Shown here: one piece after another, positions 17,232 to 25,030 of the stretch
Layout of the letters: every line of letters starts with the position of its first letter
Position numbering within the stretch: the first letter of the stretch is position 1
Made by a program: the position numbers and the translations under genes
Notes under the pieces: generated by a model
What the model was told of the DNA's origin: nothing
What the model saw: the letters and a program-made list of their open reading frames with translations, nothing else
Databases searched by the model: none
DNA from: an uncultured Muribaculaceae bacterium
GTDB lineage: Bacteria > Bacteroidota > Bacteroidia > Bacteroidales > Muribaculaceae
DNA: 50,970 nt
NCBI GenBank assembly: GCA_910577465.1
Contig: CAJTMM010000018.1
Span: 1-50,970 of the forward strand
Reading direction: 5' to 3'

Positions 17232-17371
17232 GAATTATGAAAGGTTGCAGTATCAATAGAAGCAGTCAAATGTTATCTCGGTGACTTATCTGAAAAAGTC
17301 AACATTGTTGCATAACTGATTTTACCACATTAAATCCGCACGGTCGGAAGCCGTGTTTCCGATTGTCGGGT

Positions 17372-17379
17372 TAATTTTG
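17372..17379 (+). promoter_or_regulatory. -7 box immediately before the DprA-like gene
   Basis: TAATTTTG at 17372-17379; no TTG at the expected distance. Transcription would begin near 17384-17387, at or beside the ATG at 17387, so the message would be leaderless or translation would begin at the second ATG (17399). Confidence 0.45.
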
Positions 17380-17386
17380 CCGGTAA

Positions 17387-18211
17387 ATGACAAGAATAAT
17401 GACAATTGACAGTGACAGCAGGTTGACTTTCGAGGAGGTGTATTGTCTGCAACAATCCGGAATGACGACACCTGAAATAATGCGGACTGACCTTGATGCG
17501 TTTGAGCGATTATATGACAATAATCAGGAACAGTTCGACGTATGGCTTGAAAAGGCAGAAAGACTATTTGACAGGCAGGAAACTCTTGGCATTAAAACAA
17601 TAACATGTCAGGATGCCGATTATCCCTCGCGGCTTAAGGCTATCGGTACGGATGCTCCGCCTATGATTCATCTACGTGGGAATACATCTTTACTAAAAAG
17701 GAGAGGAGTGGCGGTGATTGGTGCGAGGTCGGCTGACAGAATGGGGCTTGAAGCCGCTTACCAACTGGGGATGCACTATGCAAATGAAGGAGATGTTGTG
17801 ATAAGCGGGCTTGCGCTTGGCTGCGATACGATGGCTCATGAGGGGTGTCTTGATGCCGGTGGTGAGACAATAGCTATTGTCGCAACCGGGCTTGACATCA
17901 CCCACCCGCTTGAGAATAGATACCTGCAGGATAGAATACTTCGAAATGGCGGCCTCTTGCTCTCGGAACAATTAGTCGGCACCAAAGCAAACCCAACCCG
18001 GCTCGTGGCGCGCAATCGTCTTCAGGCTGCGTTATCTCATAGCGTGGTTCTAGCACAATCACCGGAAAAGGGAGGGTCGATGCACACCATGAGATTCGGA
18101 CAACGATATGGTAAAAATCTTTTGGCAGCAAAATTCAGAGTTCCGGTCACTCTCAATGGCGGCAACAAGATCCTTATTGAAAACAATATAGCAGAGCCGA
18201 TAGAAATATAA
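17387..18211 (+). CDS. Short DprA/Smf-like protein
   Basis: The Rossmann-like core of DprA is clear. VAVIGARSAD lies at 108-117, SGLALGCDTMAH at 140-151, TIAIVATGLD at 161-170, GGLLLSE near 188-194, and RNRLQAALS at 209-217 (canonical DprA has RNRIIxGLS). At 274 residues it is shorter than housekeeping DprA and stops after the core, with no room for the C-terminal winged helix. DprA loads RecA on incoming single-stranded DNA, but accessory DprA-like (SLOG-superfamily) proteins also occur in conflict systems as nucleotide sensors. The WYL regulator and unknown that follow on the same strand suggest a cassette. ATG 17399 is an alternative start. Confidence 0.8.
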   Translation: MTRIMTIDSDSRLTFEEVYCLQQSGMTTPEIMRTDLDAFERLYDNNQEQFDVWLEKAERLFDRQETLGIKTITCQDADYPSRLKAIGTDAPPMIHLRGNTSLLKRRGVAVIGARSADRMGLEAAYQLGMHYANEGDVVISGLALGCDTMAHEGCLDAGGETIAIVATGLDITHPLENRYLQDRILRNGGLLLSEQLVGTKANPTRLVARNRLQAALSHSVVLAQSPEKGGSMHTMRFGQRYGKNLLAAKFRVPVTLNGGNKILIENNIAEPIEI

Positions 18212-18252
18212 TCTTTTGTTTTAATCAGAAATGATATTTCATATTAAGGCAA

Positions 18253-18260
18253 TATCTTTG
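18253..18260 (+). promoter_or_regulatory. -7 box of the WYL regulator gene
   Basis: TATCTTTG at 18253-18260 fits TAnnTTTG and lies 25 bases before the ATG at 18285. No TTG at the right distance. The WYL gene may thus have its own start in addition to read-through from the DprA-like gene. Confidence 0.5.
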
Positions 18261-18284
18261 CAATATCAAAATTAGAAAAGCATT

Positions 18285-19196
18285 ATGGTTGAGATTCTTT
18301 TGAAACGATATCTATGGCTCATTGACACACTGAAACGTGGCGGGGAGATGACATACAATGAGATTGCCGATAAGTGGGAGCGTTCGTCGGTCAACGATAA
18401 CGGCACGACACTAAGCAAACGGACATTTTATAATCATTGTCAAGCGATTGCCCGTCATTTTGGTATCGAGATTGAATGTCGTCGTGGACGCGGGCTGAAT
18501 ATCTATCAAATAGCCAATCCGGAGGTCATCGAAGAAAATTCGCTTGTAAAATGGGCTATGGATAGTTTCTCGATGGGAGAACTATTGCTCGGCAATGCTG
18601 CCATATCGGACAAAATACTGCTTGAAGATATACCATCGGGGCGTCAGTGGCTTGAACATGTACTGAAAGCATTGCAGGAGAATCGCGAGATAGAAATTGA
18701 TTATGAAAACTTTTTCGGTAAGACCTTCACCGGCATCGTGCGCCCGCTCTGTGTTAAACTGTTTAAACGCCGCTGGTATATGCTCGTTCTGGTCAAGAAC
18801 GGAGAGAAGCGCAAATTTTCACTTGACCGAATCAAAAATCTGACTTTACTCGATACAACTTTCAAATATCCGTCGCGTTTCAATCCCGCAGAACATTTCG
18901 AGCATTTCTACGGCATAACTGCGTGGGACAATACCGCGCCCGAAAAAGTCATAATACGCGCATACGCCGAATTGCCGGGATATCTCCGTTCGCTCCCGCT
19001 ACACCACACACAGCGTGAGATAAACAGCACTGATGAATATACCGATTTTTCTATGAATCTCGTCCCTACATTCGACTTCGAGCAGGAACTTCTATTGCAC
19101 CGCAATCAGATTGAAGTACTTCAGCCCCAGTCGCTCCGCGATGAGATGGCAAGACTTATAAACCGTATGAGCGACCTTTATCATACCAATATATGA
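18285..19196 (+). CDS. WYL-domain transcriptional regulator
   Basis: The N-terminal 85 residues form a winged helix-turn-helix (MTYNEIADKWERS, then LSKRTFYNHCQAIARHFG). A WYL domain follows at about 125-215, with the characteristic FKRRWYMLVLVKNGEKRKFSLDRI block (given as short pieces: RRWYMLV and FSLDRI). A WCX-like C-terminal region completes 303 residues. WYL proteins sense ligands, often single-stranded nucleic acid, and commonly control phage-defence and DNA-damage genes. The stop overlaps the next ATG (ATGA at 19193-19196), and the DprA-like gene lies 73 bases upstream, so these three are probably one unit. Confidence 0.87.
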   Translation: MVEILLKRYLWLIDTLKRGGEMTYNEIADKWERSSVNDNGTTLSKRTFYNHCQAIARHFGIEIECRRGRGLNIYQIANPEVIEENSLVKWAMDSFSMGELLLGNAAISDKILLEDIPSGRQWLEHVLKALQENREIEIDYENFFGKTFTGIVRPLCVKLFKRRWYMLVLVKNGEKRKFSLDRIKNLTLLDTTFKYPSRFNPAEHFEHFYGITAWDNTAPEKVIIRAYAELPGYLRSLPLHHTQREINSTDEYTDFSMNLVPTFDFEQELLLHRNQIEVLQPQSLRDEMARLINRMSDLYHTNI

Positions 19197-19966
19197 CTTA
19201 CGAAGATTTCAAGCAGTCAGCACTCAATCCTCCGTGTCGTGACGAAAATACTATATTTGAAGTCACGATGCTAAGGATTGGGGATTTACCGGAACACCGA
19301 CGAAACTATTACCCTAATTTTTCGGTAAGGAGTGTCCGCATCGGCTTCAGTCCCTCTATTTACGGTGCTGAGGTTTTAATCAGCACCGCTGTTTCAGACG
19401 CGATAAAGCATGATGAGCAGGACAACATCTATTGCTTTCATGTCAAGGAATATCCCGTAGATACACTTGATTCCATGGGGTGCAATAATTATGGTGTGTC
19501 GTGGAGGTTATATGACAGCGCAGGGAAATTGATGGACCATACTTGGTGCTCATCAATGGAGCGGGACTTCAATACTGAATTGGGGAAATTCCGTGGGCGT
19601 CCGGATGACAGTATCAGATTCAAGGCAGGTGATATCGTCGAGATATATAATGAACGCAATAACTGCGTAAGATTAGCCGTTACGACCCAATCGCCGGTAA
19701 ACATCGATTGGTGTTGGAAATACCGCGGACGATGCCTTGAGGAATTGGTTCCAGGCACACCGGACAATCACGAACTTGGATGGTGCTATGGACTTGATTT
19801 CAGTGATGACCAGGCAGCCGTAATTGATGGTCCGGGGTATGAATACCACGAACATATCCCGACGCTCAACATCATGCCACTGCGCTTCCCTCTATCAACA
19901 AAACTGCGCAAACGGTATGAAGACTATTGGAAAGCATGCCAGGAACAATATGAGCAATTAAAATGA
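19193..19966 (+). CDS. Unknown protein coupled to the WYL regulator
   Basis: 257 residues, no recognised family, no signal peptide or membrane helix. It is rich in Tyr, Trp, Asp and Cys and looks beta-rich (FSVRSVRIGFSPSIYGAEVL, then FKAGDIVEIYNERNNCVRLAV). The second of those stretches resembles a small beta-barrel loop. The start overlaps the WYL stop by four bases, strong evidence of coupled expression. As the last gene of the DprA-like/WYL unit it is the candidate effector or partner, but no catalytic motif is evident. Confidence 0.6.
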   Translation: MTYEDFKQSALNPPCRDENTIFEVTMLRIGDLPEHRRNYYPNFSVRSVRIGFSPSIYGAEVLISTAVSDAIKHDEQDNIYCFHVKEYPVDTLDSMGCNNYGVSWRLYDSAGKLMDHTWCSSMERDFNTELGKFRGRPDDSIRFKAGDIVEIYNERNNCVRLAVTTQSPVNIDWCWKYRGRCLEELVPGTPDNHELGWCYGLDFSDDQAAVIDGPGYEYHEHIPTLNIMPLRFPLSTKLRKRYEDYWKACQEQYEQLK

Positions 19967-20044
19967 CAAGGTTACCATTAAATAAATAGGAACTACATCA
20001 AACAAGAGAGGTAAATATACTTAATAACACAACATTTGAATGTC

Positions 20045-20560
20045 ATGAGAGATGATGAAATCATTGACCTATCCGATATCCGGAATTACGAAGAGACTGA
20101 TGTTAAGCCTTTAAGCAAAGAGGTACTTGAGGTATTTGGTGTTGATTTCCCTAATATCGACCATTTCCAGACTGCCCGCGGTATTATAAATATACCGCAA
20201 AAAATCATATCGGAGATTATCCACAAAGGCAACCACATGCGGCTTGTCGGGGCGAACTTCTCTGAGCCCTCCCATATTCCACATGCATTTGATATGACAT
20301 TGCAAATGCTTCAGATTGATATAAATGATATGGTAGACTGTATTGTAGGCATTTTCGTTGGCAACGGCTTCAAGCTTAACATCTCTGAGCTCGAGCCATT
20401 TGTCAAACATATTGAGACTGCATTACCTGAACACGTTGAACCTATATGGGGAATTTATATCATGGATGATATGGATGCAGACTTCGCCCAAGTAATCACT
20501 TTAGCTACGAAAAGAAACACCGGAAATGACGCATCATGTGACACGACTCTTCCTTATTAA
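20045..20560 (+). CDS. Protein with a standalone FtsZ C-terminal-like domain
   Basis: 171 residues. Residues 80-155 line up with the C-terminal domain of FtsZ. A helix (AFDMTLQMLQ) is followed by a strand (MVDCIVGIFVGNG), a helix starting LNISELEPFVKHIE, then VEPIWGIYIMDDMDADFAQVITLAT. The last part (given as VEPIWGIYIMDD and VITLAT) mirrors FtsZ's xIIFGxxIDxxxGDxxxVTVIAT pattern. The GTPase domain with its tubulin GGGTGTG loop is absent and only about 80 unrelated residues precede. ATG 20045 was chosen; the open frame begins at a TTG 9 bases earlier. It might bind or cap FtsZ, but this rests on pattern matching by eye. Confidence 0.55.
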   Translation: MRDDEIIDLSDIRNYEETDVKPLSKEVLEVFGVDFPNIDHFQTARGIINIPQKIISEIIHKGNHMRLVGANFSEPSHIPHAFDMTLQMLQIDINDMVDCIVGIFVGNGFKLNISELEPFVKHIETALPEHVEPIWGIYIMDDMDADFAQVITLATKRNTGNDASCDTTLPY

Positions 20561-20621
20561 ACGCGAACCCTACATGACGATACCATGATTTCGTGGATTT
20601 TAATAAGTATATGGAACGATA

Positions 20622-22115
20622 TTATTTAGGTGCCTGCCAAAATTTATCGTAATCAGAGGTGATTATGTGAGCGTTGGTAAAGTTGGAATCAATAGGCGAA
20701 AGAGTTACATACGTAGATTGTGTTGTATCTCCCTCGGGGGCTTGCCGATTATCTGTTATAGCGGTGATGTAATACAGATTTTTAGCCATATAGTAGTCGA
20801 GATAATCCTCCTTGGTTTGGCGGGATTCATGATTCCAGTTGGCATCTTCATTGAGAATCAACGGTTTGTCAGCAATCAAGCGCGCTCTTACTTCTCCGGG
20901 ATGCAGCATCAAACCATTCTCATCAGTTACGAATGCGGCAAATGTGGGGTCCGCCCACACCCATTTATTCAACGAATCGGACCAAGCCACGCATATAACA
21001 TGGCAATCCGGGTCGGTGTCATAATTCTTGGATTGACATGTAAGGTAACGTGCCGGAATACCCTCGGCAAGTAACGCTTCCGTAAGCATTATCGCCATCA
21101 TTCGGCAGTTGACACCACGGTTATATTCACGGCATGAATCCACAAGGTTGACTAATGTTTTAGGACATCGAGGATTGTATGAACTTCCATCATGGCGCAC
21201 CACGTCATGAACCCAATAAGTCAGATTCTTTATTTTGGAAATGTCATCACCGTTTCCGGCAATGCTGTCGAGGTTGAAACGCTGGCGAACTTCTGTTAGC
21301 GCTGACGATGTAGCCGGTTGGTAAGTGAAGTTAATAGAGATTGTGTCAGCTGCATACGCCGGGGAATGCTGCAAAGTTTCAAGCTTTGTCCAAAATGCCG
21401 GATTTTGTTTTGCTTTATTATAGGCTGAAACAAACACAGTCGTGTCGACGTTAAACTTAGCTGCAAGTTCAACTGTATATGGCTTTATCCACATAAAGCG
21501 ACCTGCAACTTCTATATCATTGTCCGCATTATCCAAAACAGCACTAATTTGTGCAAGCTGATTACGGAAAACCGTAACAACATCCGTATTTGAGACGATT
21601 GCGTCAATAGGCTTTGCTGTAATCAATTCACTGTTGTCTGTATAAAGAAAAGTGAAATCACCCGTATAGTTTTTGAATTTTGGCGAGTCGGAAGGGTCGG
21701 ACATTTCTGAATAGGTGATGAAACCGTTAATTTCGAACGTTTCAAATTCGGGACATCGCACAACTGCTGTACCACCGTTTAAGAGAAATGTGTTGCCATT
21801 CATCACAATTTTCTTCAACTTTGGTAAGTCAACGAATTGCGCACCACCTATATTCAGATTGTCGCCATTAAGAATGACTTCCTCCAAATTGGGTAGTCCT
21901 TTAAATGACACTGGAGGAAGATAGTCTATTCCGTTAAATGTGATTTTTCTTAAGTTATTGAAACCTTTGCCCTCAAAAGAGGAAGAAGTCTTATGACACT
22001 TGGGTATTGTAAGCTCCTCCGCTTCTTTGTTGAGCGAATCTACGTTTATTACCCTGGCGAAGATGGGTGTGACAGACAGTAACCACATACAGATGAAAAG
22101 CGATAATTTCCTCAT
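20622..22115 (-). CDS. Secreted LRR and transglutaminase-like protein
   Basis: A signal peptide (residues 1-20, MRKLSLFICMWLLSVTPIFA) directs it to the periplasm or surface. Residues about 50-135 hold BspA-like leucine-rich units (LRKITFNGIDYLPPVSFKGL, then LPNLEEVILNG and LPKLKKIVMNG). After a linker comes a transglutaminase-like fold with triad candidates C337 (GVNCRMMA), H372 (DCHVICVAW) and D389 (WADPTF). In bacteria such domains usually act as cysteine proteases or amidases rather than true cross-linkers. It faces the accessory genes tail to tail and could be resident or acquired. A -7 box lies 21 bases upstream. Confidence 0.8.
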   Translation of the reverse strand: MRKLSLFICMWLLSVTPIFARVINVDSLNKEAEELTIPKCHKTSSSFEGKGFNNLRKITFNGIDYLPPVSFKGLPNLEEVILNGDNLNIGGAQFVDLPKLKKIVMNGNTFLLNGGTAVVRCPEFETFEINGFITYSEMSDPSDSPKFKNYTGDFTFLYTDNSELITAKPIDAIVSNTDVVTVFRNQLAQISAVLDNADNDIEVAGRFMWIKPYTVELAAKFNVDTTVFVSAYNKAKQNPAFWTKLETLQHSPAYAADTISINFTYQPATSSALTEVRQRFNLDSIAGNGDDISKIKNLTYWVHDVVRHDGSSYNPRCPKTLVNLVDSCREYNRGVNCRMMAIMLTEALLAEGIPARYLTCQSKNYDTDPDCHVICVAWSDSLNKWVWADPTFAAFVTDENGLMLHPGEVRARLIADKPLILNEDANWNHESRQTKEDYLDYYMAKNLYYITAITDNRQAPEGDTTQSTYVTLSPIDSNFTNAHIITSDYDKFWQAPK

Positions 22116-22135
22116 ATTCTTTAATCTTAAAAAAG

Positions 22136-22143
22136 CAAAGATA
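22136..22143 (-). promoter_or_regulatory. -7 box of the secreted transglutaminase-like gene
   Basis: TATCTTTG on the minus strand at 22136-22143, just upstream of the start at 22115. No TTG is seen at the expected distance. Confidence 0.45.
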
Positions 22144-22349
22144 ATGTTATTACGTAGATTTATATGATTTTCCGTAGACTAATCGGTGATTTTACATGGA
22201 ACCTTGGCAACTGCCGCTTGGATTGTAGTAAAACATTAGATGTTTGTTATTTCTTTTACACTCAAAAAATGAGTATTGAATTTAAATAACGACAATTCGT
22301 AATCGCAATATTTTCATTCTATTAATATATAAATAAAATGTATATCATT

Positions 22350-23027
22350 TTACTTCGCCATACCCCAGTTGGGTGAAAGGGTTTTATAAGAGTTGATAAA
22401 GTTGTCGTTGGATGGGAGACATATTGTATCTATGAAATAAAGGTTACCGTCACTTCCATGAAGAACATTGTTTGGCAATGCATCGAAAATATCCACGGTG
22501 CCATTTGTGTAATATTCTCCCTCCTGCTGCGGCATGAACCCCATCAATGCTAATGCTCCGGCTATTTCTTCTATTGATGCTTCTCGATCTGCACGAACAA
22601 ACGGTTGAGAGATAATTGCGCAAATTTTGCCATCTTGATTTTCAGCAAAACCATGGAGTGTATAAGCGCAATCTGCAAAAAGATTATTGTGTATTTGTAT
22701 TCGCTGAAAGAAAGCATCAAGGTTGTCGTCGGCATATCGAAAATCGTTAAGTTTATAAACGATTTGATTCTCTGAATCCATATAGACTTCATTTTCAGAA
22801 CCACGGTCTGAAAATTCGCCTAATATATTGTAGCTATCAACCCAGTAGGAATTCTCAACAGCCCATTTTTTTAGCCCATTGATTTGGACTCCCTTGCAAG
22901 CCGTTGTTCCCGCAATTTTTTGAATTGTGCGCGATATTCTTCGGGCTTCAGCGGCTGTTGTCTCCAAGAGGCTATCGAAGCCTTTTTTTTCGCTATTGAT
23001 TCCTGATGATATCTTGTCATATTCCAT
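22350..23027 (-). CDS. Polyvalent protein kinase-like domain protein
   Basis: 225 residues resembling the putative polyvalent protein kinase domain common in Bacteroidetes mobile elements. The blocks in order are KWAVENSYWVD, LGEFSDRGSENEVYMD (a glycine-containing loop), VYKLNDFRYADDNLD with K92 as candidate ATP-binding lysine, FFQRIQIHNNLF and ISQPFVRADREAS. The last are DALPNNVL with D182 and N187, and GNLYFID with D200 as candidate metal ligand. In full-length elements this domain is usually fused to larger polyvalent proteins; here it stands alone. Position next to the 3' side of tRNA-Arg suggests a remnant of an integrated element. Kinase activity is not established for the family. Confidence 0.7.
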   Translation of the reverse strand: MEYDKISSGINSEKKGFDSLLETTAAEARRISRTIQKIAGTTACKGVQINGLKKWAVENSYWVDSYNILGEFSDRGSENEVYMDSENQIVYKLNDFRYADDNLDAFFQRIQIHNNLFADCAYTLHGFAENQDGKICAIISQPFVRADREASIEEIAGALALMGFMPQQEGEYYTNGTVDIFDALPNNVLHGSDGNLYFIDTICLPSNDNFINSYKTLSPNWGMAK

Positions 23028-23040
23028 GCTTTTATATGTA

Positions 23041-23074
23041 ACAAATGAAGGCGGTGAATTTCTTCATCGCCTTC
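23041..23074 (-). terminator. Terminator after tRNA-Arg
   Basis: On the minus strand a 12-bp stem with one G-T pair (23063-23074 with 23047-23058) closes a GAAA tetraloop, followed by ATTTGTTAC. It lies about 20 bases past the tRNA 3' end. Confidence 0.65.
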
Positions 23075-23092
23075 GCAGGTTGCTGTTTTTAG

Positions 23093-23169
23093 TGGTGATC
23101 CGGACGGGATTCGAACCCATGACCGTCTGCTTAGAAGGCAGATGCTCTATCCAGCTGAGCTACCGGACC
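23093..23169 (-). tRNA. tRNA-Arg (anticodon UCU)
   Basis: A full cloverleaf can be folded. The acceptor stem GGTCCGG pairs with CCGGATC (one G-T pair). The D-arm is TAGCTCAGCTGGATAGAGCA, the anticodon stem-loop is CTGCCTTCTAAGCAG with anticodon TCT, the T-arm contains GGTTCGAATCC, discriminator A and an encoded CCA (23093-23095). It reads AGA codons. A consensus promoter lies upstream and a hairpin terminator downstream. Its 3' end faces the accessory block, the usual orientation for elements integrated at a tRNA. Confidence 0.97.
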
Positions 23170-23189
23170 GTTTTTTTATTTTGCAACGG

Positions 23190-23220
23190 CAAAGTTACGG
23201 TTTTTCTGTGATATGCGCAA
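23190..23220 (-). promoter_or_regulatory. tRNA-Arg promoter
   Basis: Minus strand: TTG at 23218-23220, 20-base spacer, TAACTTTG at 23190-23197, then about 20 bases to the mature tRNA 5' end. A full match to the Bacteroidetes consensus. Confidence 0.8.
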
Positions 23221-23317
23221 CTCTATGTGTGCCTATTGAATAAATGTTGAATAATCGGGTGAAAATGCGCTTAAATATATGTCATTTACAGCACTTAAAT
23301 CCAAATTGCCCGAGATG

Positions 23318-24202
23318 CTATTGAAGCCGCTCGAGTACCTTGCGGATTTTTTCGTGTGTGGTGATGCGTGTGGGCACCAGTGGCAGACGCAGCTCATTCT
23401 CGATGTACCCCATGGCATTGAGCACACATTTCACACCTGCCGGATTACCATCGACGAAAAGCAATCCGAACAAATCGGTAAACCGATGGTGTATGGCTCG
23501 GGCATTATCGTAATCACCGGCAAGGGCAAGACGTACCATACGGGAGAATTCGCGAGGGAAAGCGTTGCCTATGACCGAAATAACGCCTACAGCACCAAGA
23601 GTGATGAGCGGGAATGTAACGGCATCATCACCGGATATGACCATAAAATCCTCAGACTTATGCTTGATAATGTCATCGACCTGAACCATATTACCGGAAG
23701 CTTCCTTTATACCTACTATATTAGGGAAGTCGGCGGCAAGACGGAGCGTGGTCTCGGCTGTCATATTCACACCGGTGCGACCGGGAACATTATACAGAAT
23801 CACCGGGAGCGGGGATGCCTGCGCTACTGCCGCATAATGACGGTATATACCCTCTTGCGACGGCTTATTATAATAGGGTACCACAGATAATATCGCTGAA
23901 TAAGCCGATAGGTCGGCATCGGACAATTCCCGCACCACAGCTGCGGTATTGTTACCTCCACAACCAAGCACCAGGGGTACACGTCCTGCCACGCGCTCAA
24001 CGACAAAACGCTTTATCTGTTCCCGTTCGTCGGGTTCGAGCGTAGGATTTTCAGATGTGGTTCCCAAGACTACCATATAATCCACACCGCTCTGCACCTG
24101 ATATTCAAGCAGGCGGGCAAGTGCGTCGAAGTCTATTGATTTATCTGATTTGAATGGCGTAACGAGAGCCACTCCCATTCCTTTTAGATTTATTCGTGCC
24201 AT
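23318..24202 (-). CDS. dapA: 4-hydroxy-tetrahydrodipicolinate synthase
   Basis: Condenses pyruvate with aspartate semialdehyde in the lysine and meso-diaminopimelate pathway. 294 residues forming a TIM barrel. The catalytic set is visible: T48-T49 in GTTSE, Y137 in YNVPGRTG, and the Schiff-base lysine K166 in IVGIKEASG. ATG 24202 (MARINLKGMGVALVTPF) is the family's usual N-terminus; the in-frame extension upstream covers the promoter. Divergent from the thioredoxin genes. Confidence 0.97.
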   Translation of the reverse strand: MARINLKGMGVALVTPFKSDKSIDFDALARLLEYQVQSGVDYMVVLGTTSENPTLEPDEREQIKRFVVERVAGRVPLVLGCGGNNTAAVVRELSDADLSAYSAILSVVPYYNKPSQEGIYRHYAAVAQASPLPVILYNVPGRTGVNMTAETTLRLAADFPNIVGIKEASGNMVQVDDIIKHKSEDFMVISGDDAVTFPLITLGAVGVISVIGNAFPREFSRMVRLALAGDYDNARAIHHRFTDLFGLLFVDGNPAGVKCVLNAMGYIENELRLPLVPTRITTHEKIRKVLERLQ

Positions 24203-24231
24203 AAACGTGGTACTATCTGTGGATTTCAGCG

Positions 24232-24261
24232 CAAAATTAACCATTCTGCTTATCACGGCAA
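24232..24261 (-). promoter_or_regulatory. dapA promoter
   Basis: Minus strand: TTG at 24259-24261, 19-base spacer, TAATTTTG at 24232-24239, about 30 bases upstream of the dapA ATG. This location supports the shorter start. Confidence 0.75.
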
Positions 24262-24351
24262 AATTTAAAGATGTTAAAGTCACCAAACCTTCATGGGGAA
24301 AGATTTGTTGTTCCAAGTAAGAAAACTATTAACCCTATTATACATAAAATC

Positions 24352-24669
24352 ATGAGCGAATTTAATGATATCATCAAAGACAGCAAGCCCACATTGGTAG
24401 ACTTTTTTGCCACATGGTGCGGTCCGTGCAAAATGCAGGGTCCTATTCTGGAACAGGTGAAGAATGCAGTGGGCGATGCAGCCAATGTAATAAAAATAGA
24501 TGTTGACCGCAATCCGGAAGTATCGGCACGATATCGCATACAATCTGTTCCGACATTGATAGTATTCAAAGATGGTGAAGCTGTATGGCGCGGTGCCGGT
24601 GTGCATCAGAAAGACCAGCTCGTGGCAAAACTTAATGAGTTTATCCACGACAACAAATCAGATATCTAA
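24352..24669 (+). CDS. trxA: Thioredoxin
   Basis: Small cytoplasmic disulfide reductase of 105 residues with the standard active site W22-C23-G24-P25-C26 and the cis-proline region SVPTLIVF. ATG 24352 (MSEFNDIIK) gives the normal length; the frame extends upstream without conservation. A second thioredoxin-like gene starts 37 bases downstream, and a strong terminator follows that gene, so the two form a small operon. Confidence 0.95.
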   Translation: MSEFNDIIKDSKPTLVDFFATWCGPCKMQGPILEQVKNAVGDAANVIKIDVDRNPEVSARYRIQSVPTLIVFKDGEAVWRGAGVHQKDQLVAKLNEFIHDNKSDI

Positions 24670-24706
24670 CACTCAATCTATATTCCAGCACAACAAACTC
24701 ACGACT

Positions 24707-25000
24707 ATGGATTTACAAAGATTTATCGACGGCGTGCACCCGACATTAGTTGAGATATATGCCCCTTGGTGCCCACATTGCCGCAAGATGATGCCTATCG
24801 TGGAGGACCTTAAGGAAATCTATTCAGGACGGGCACATATCGTACAAATCGACGGCGACAGCAATCCCGACATGGCACAGGCATTTAAGGCAGAATCATA
24901 TCCCACATGGATTCTTTACAAAGAAGGCGAGGAAGTTTGGCGCGATTCCGGAGAAAAACCGGCATCGGAGCTTGAGGATATGATAGACCGTTTCGTTTGA
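24707..25000 (+). CDS. Thioredoxin-like protein with a CPHC active site
   Basis: 97 residues with W21-C22-P23-H24-C25 in place of CGPC and the cis-proline segment SYPTWILY. CPHC is the DsbA-type dipeptide and makes the disulfide more oxidising than in thioredoxin, although no signal peptide is present and the protein should be cytoplasmic. ATG 24707 (MDLQRFIDGVHPTLVEIY) fits the fold. Cotranscription with trxA suggests that they share electron flow or divide substrates. Confidence 0.9.
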   Translation: MDLQRFIDGVHPTLVEIYAPWCPHCRKMMPIVEDLKEIYSGRAHIVQIDGDSNPDMAQAFKAESYPTWILYKEGEEVWRDSGEKPASELEDMIDRFV

Positions 25001-25030
25001 CACCCACACAAAACTATCTATATACACGAC

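Noticed and set aside
17387..18211. Housekeeping DprA for natural transformation
   Set aside because: No C-terminal winged helix, altered RNRIIxGLS motif and an accessory neighbourhood make a specialised role more likely.
12762..19991. Short direct repeats at both ends of the accessory block: AAATAAATAGGA (12762 and 19980) and AAATGACAAGGTT (12845 and 19961)
   Set aside because: They are in opposite order with different spacing and are AT-rich or overlap coding ends, so chance is the simpler explanation.
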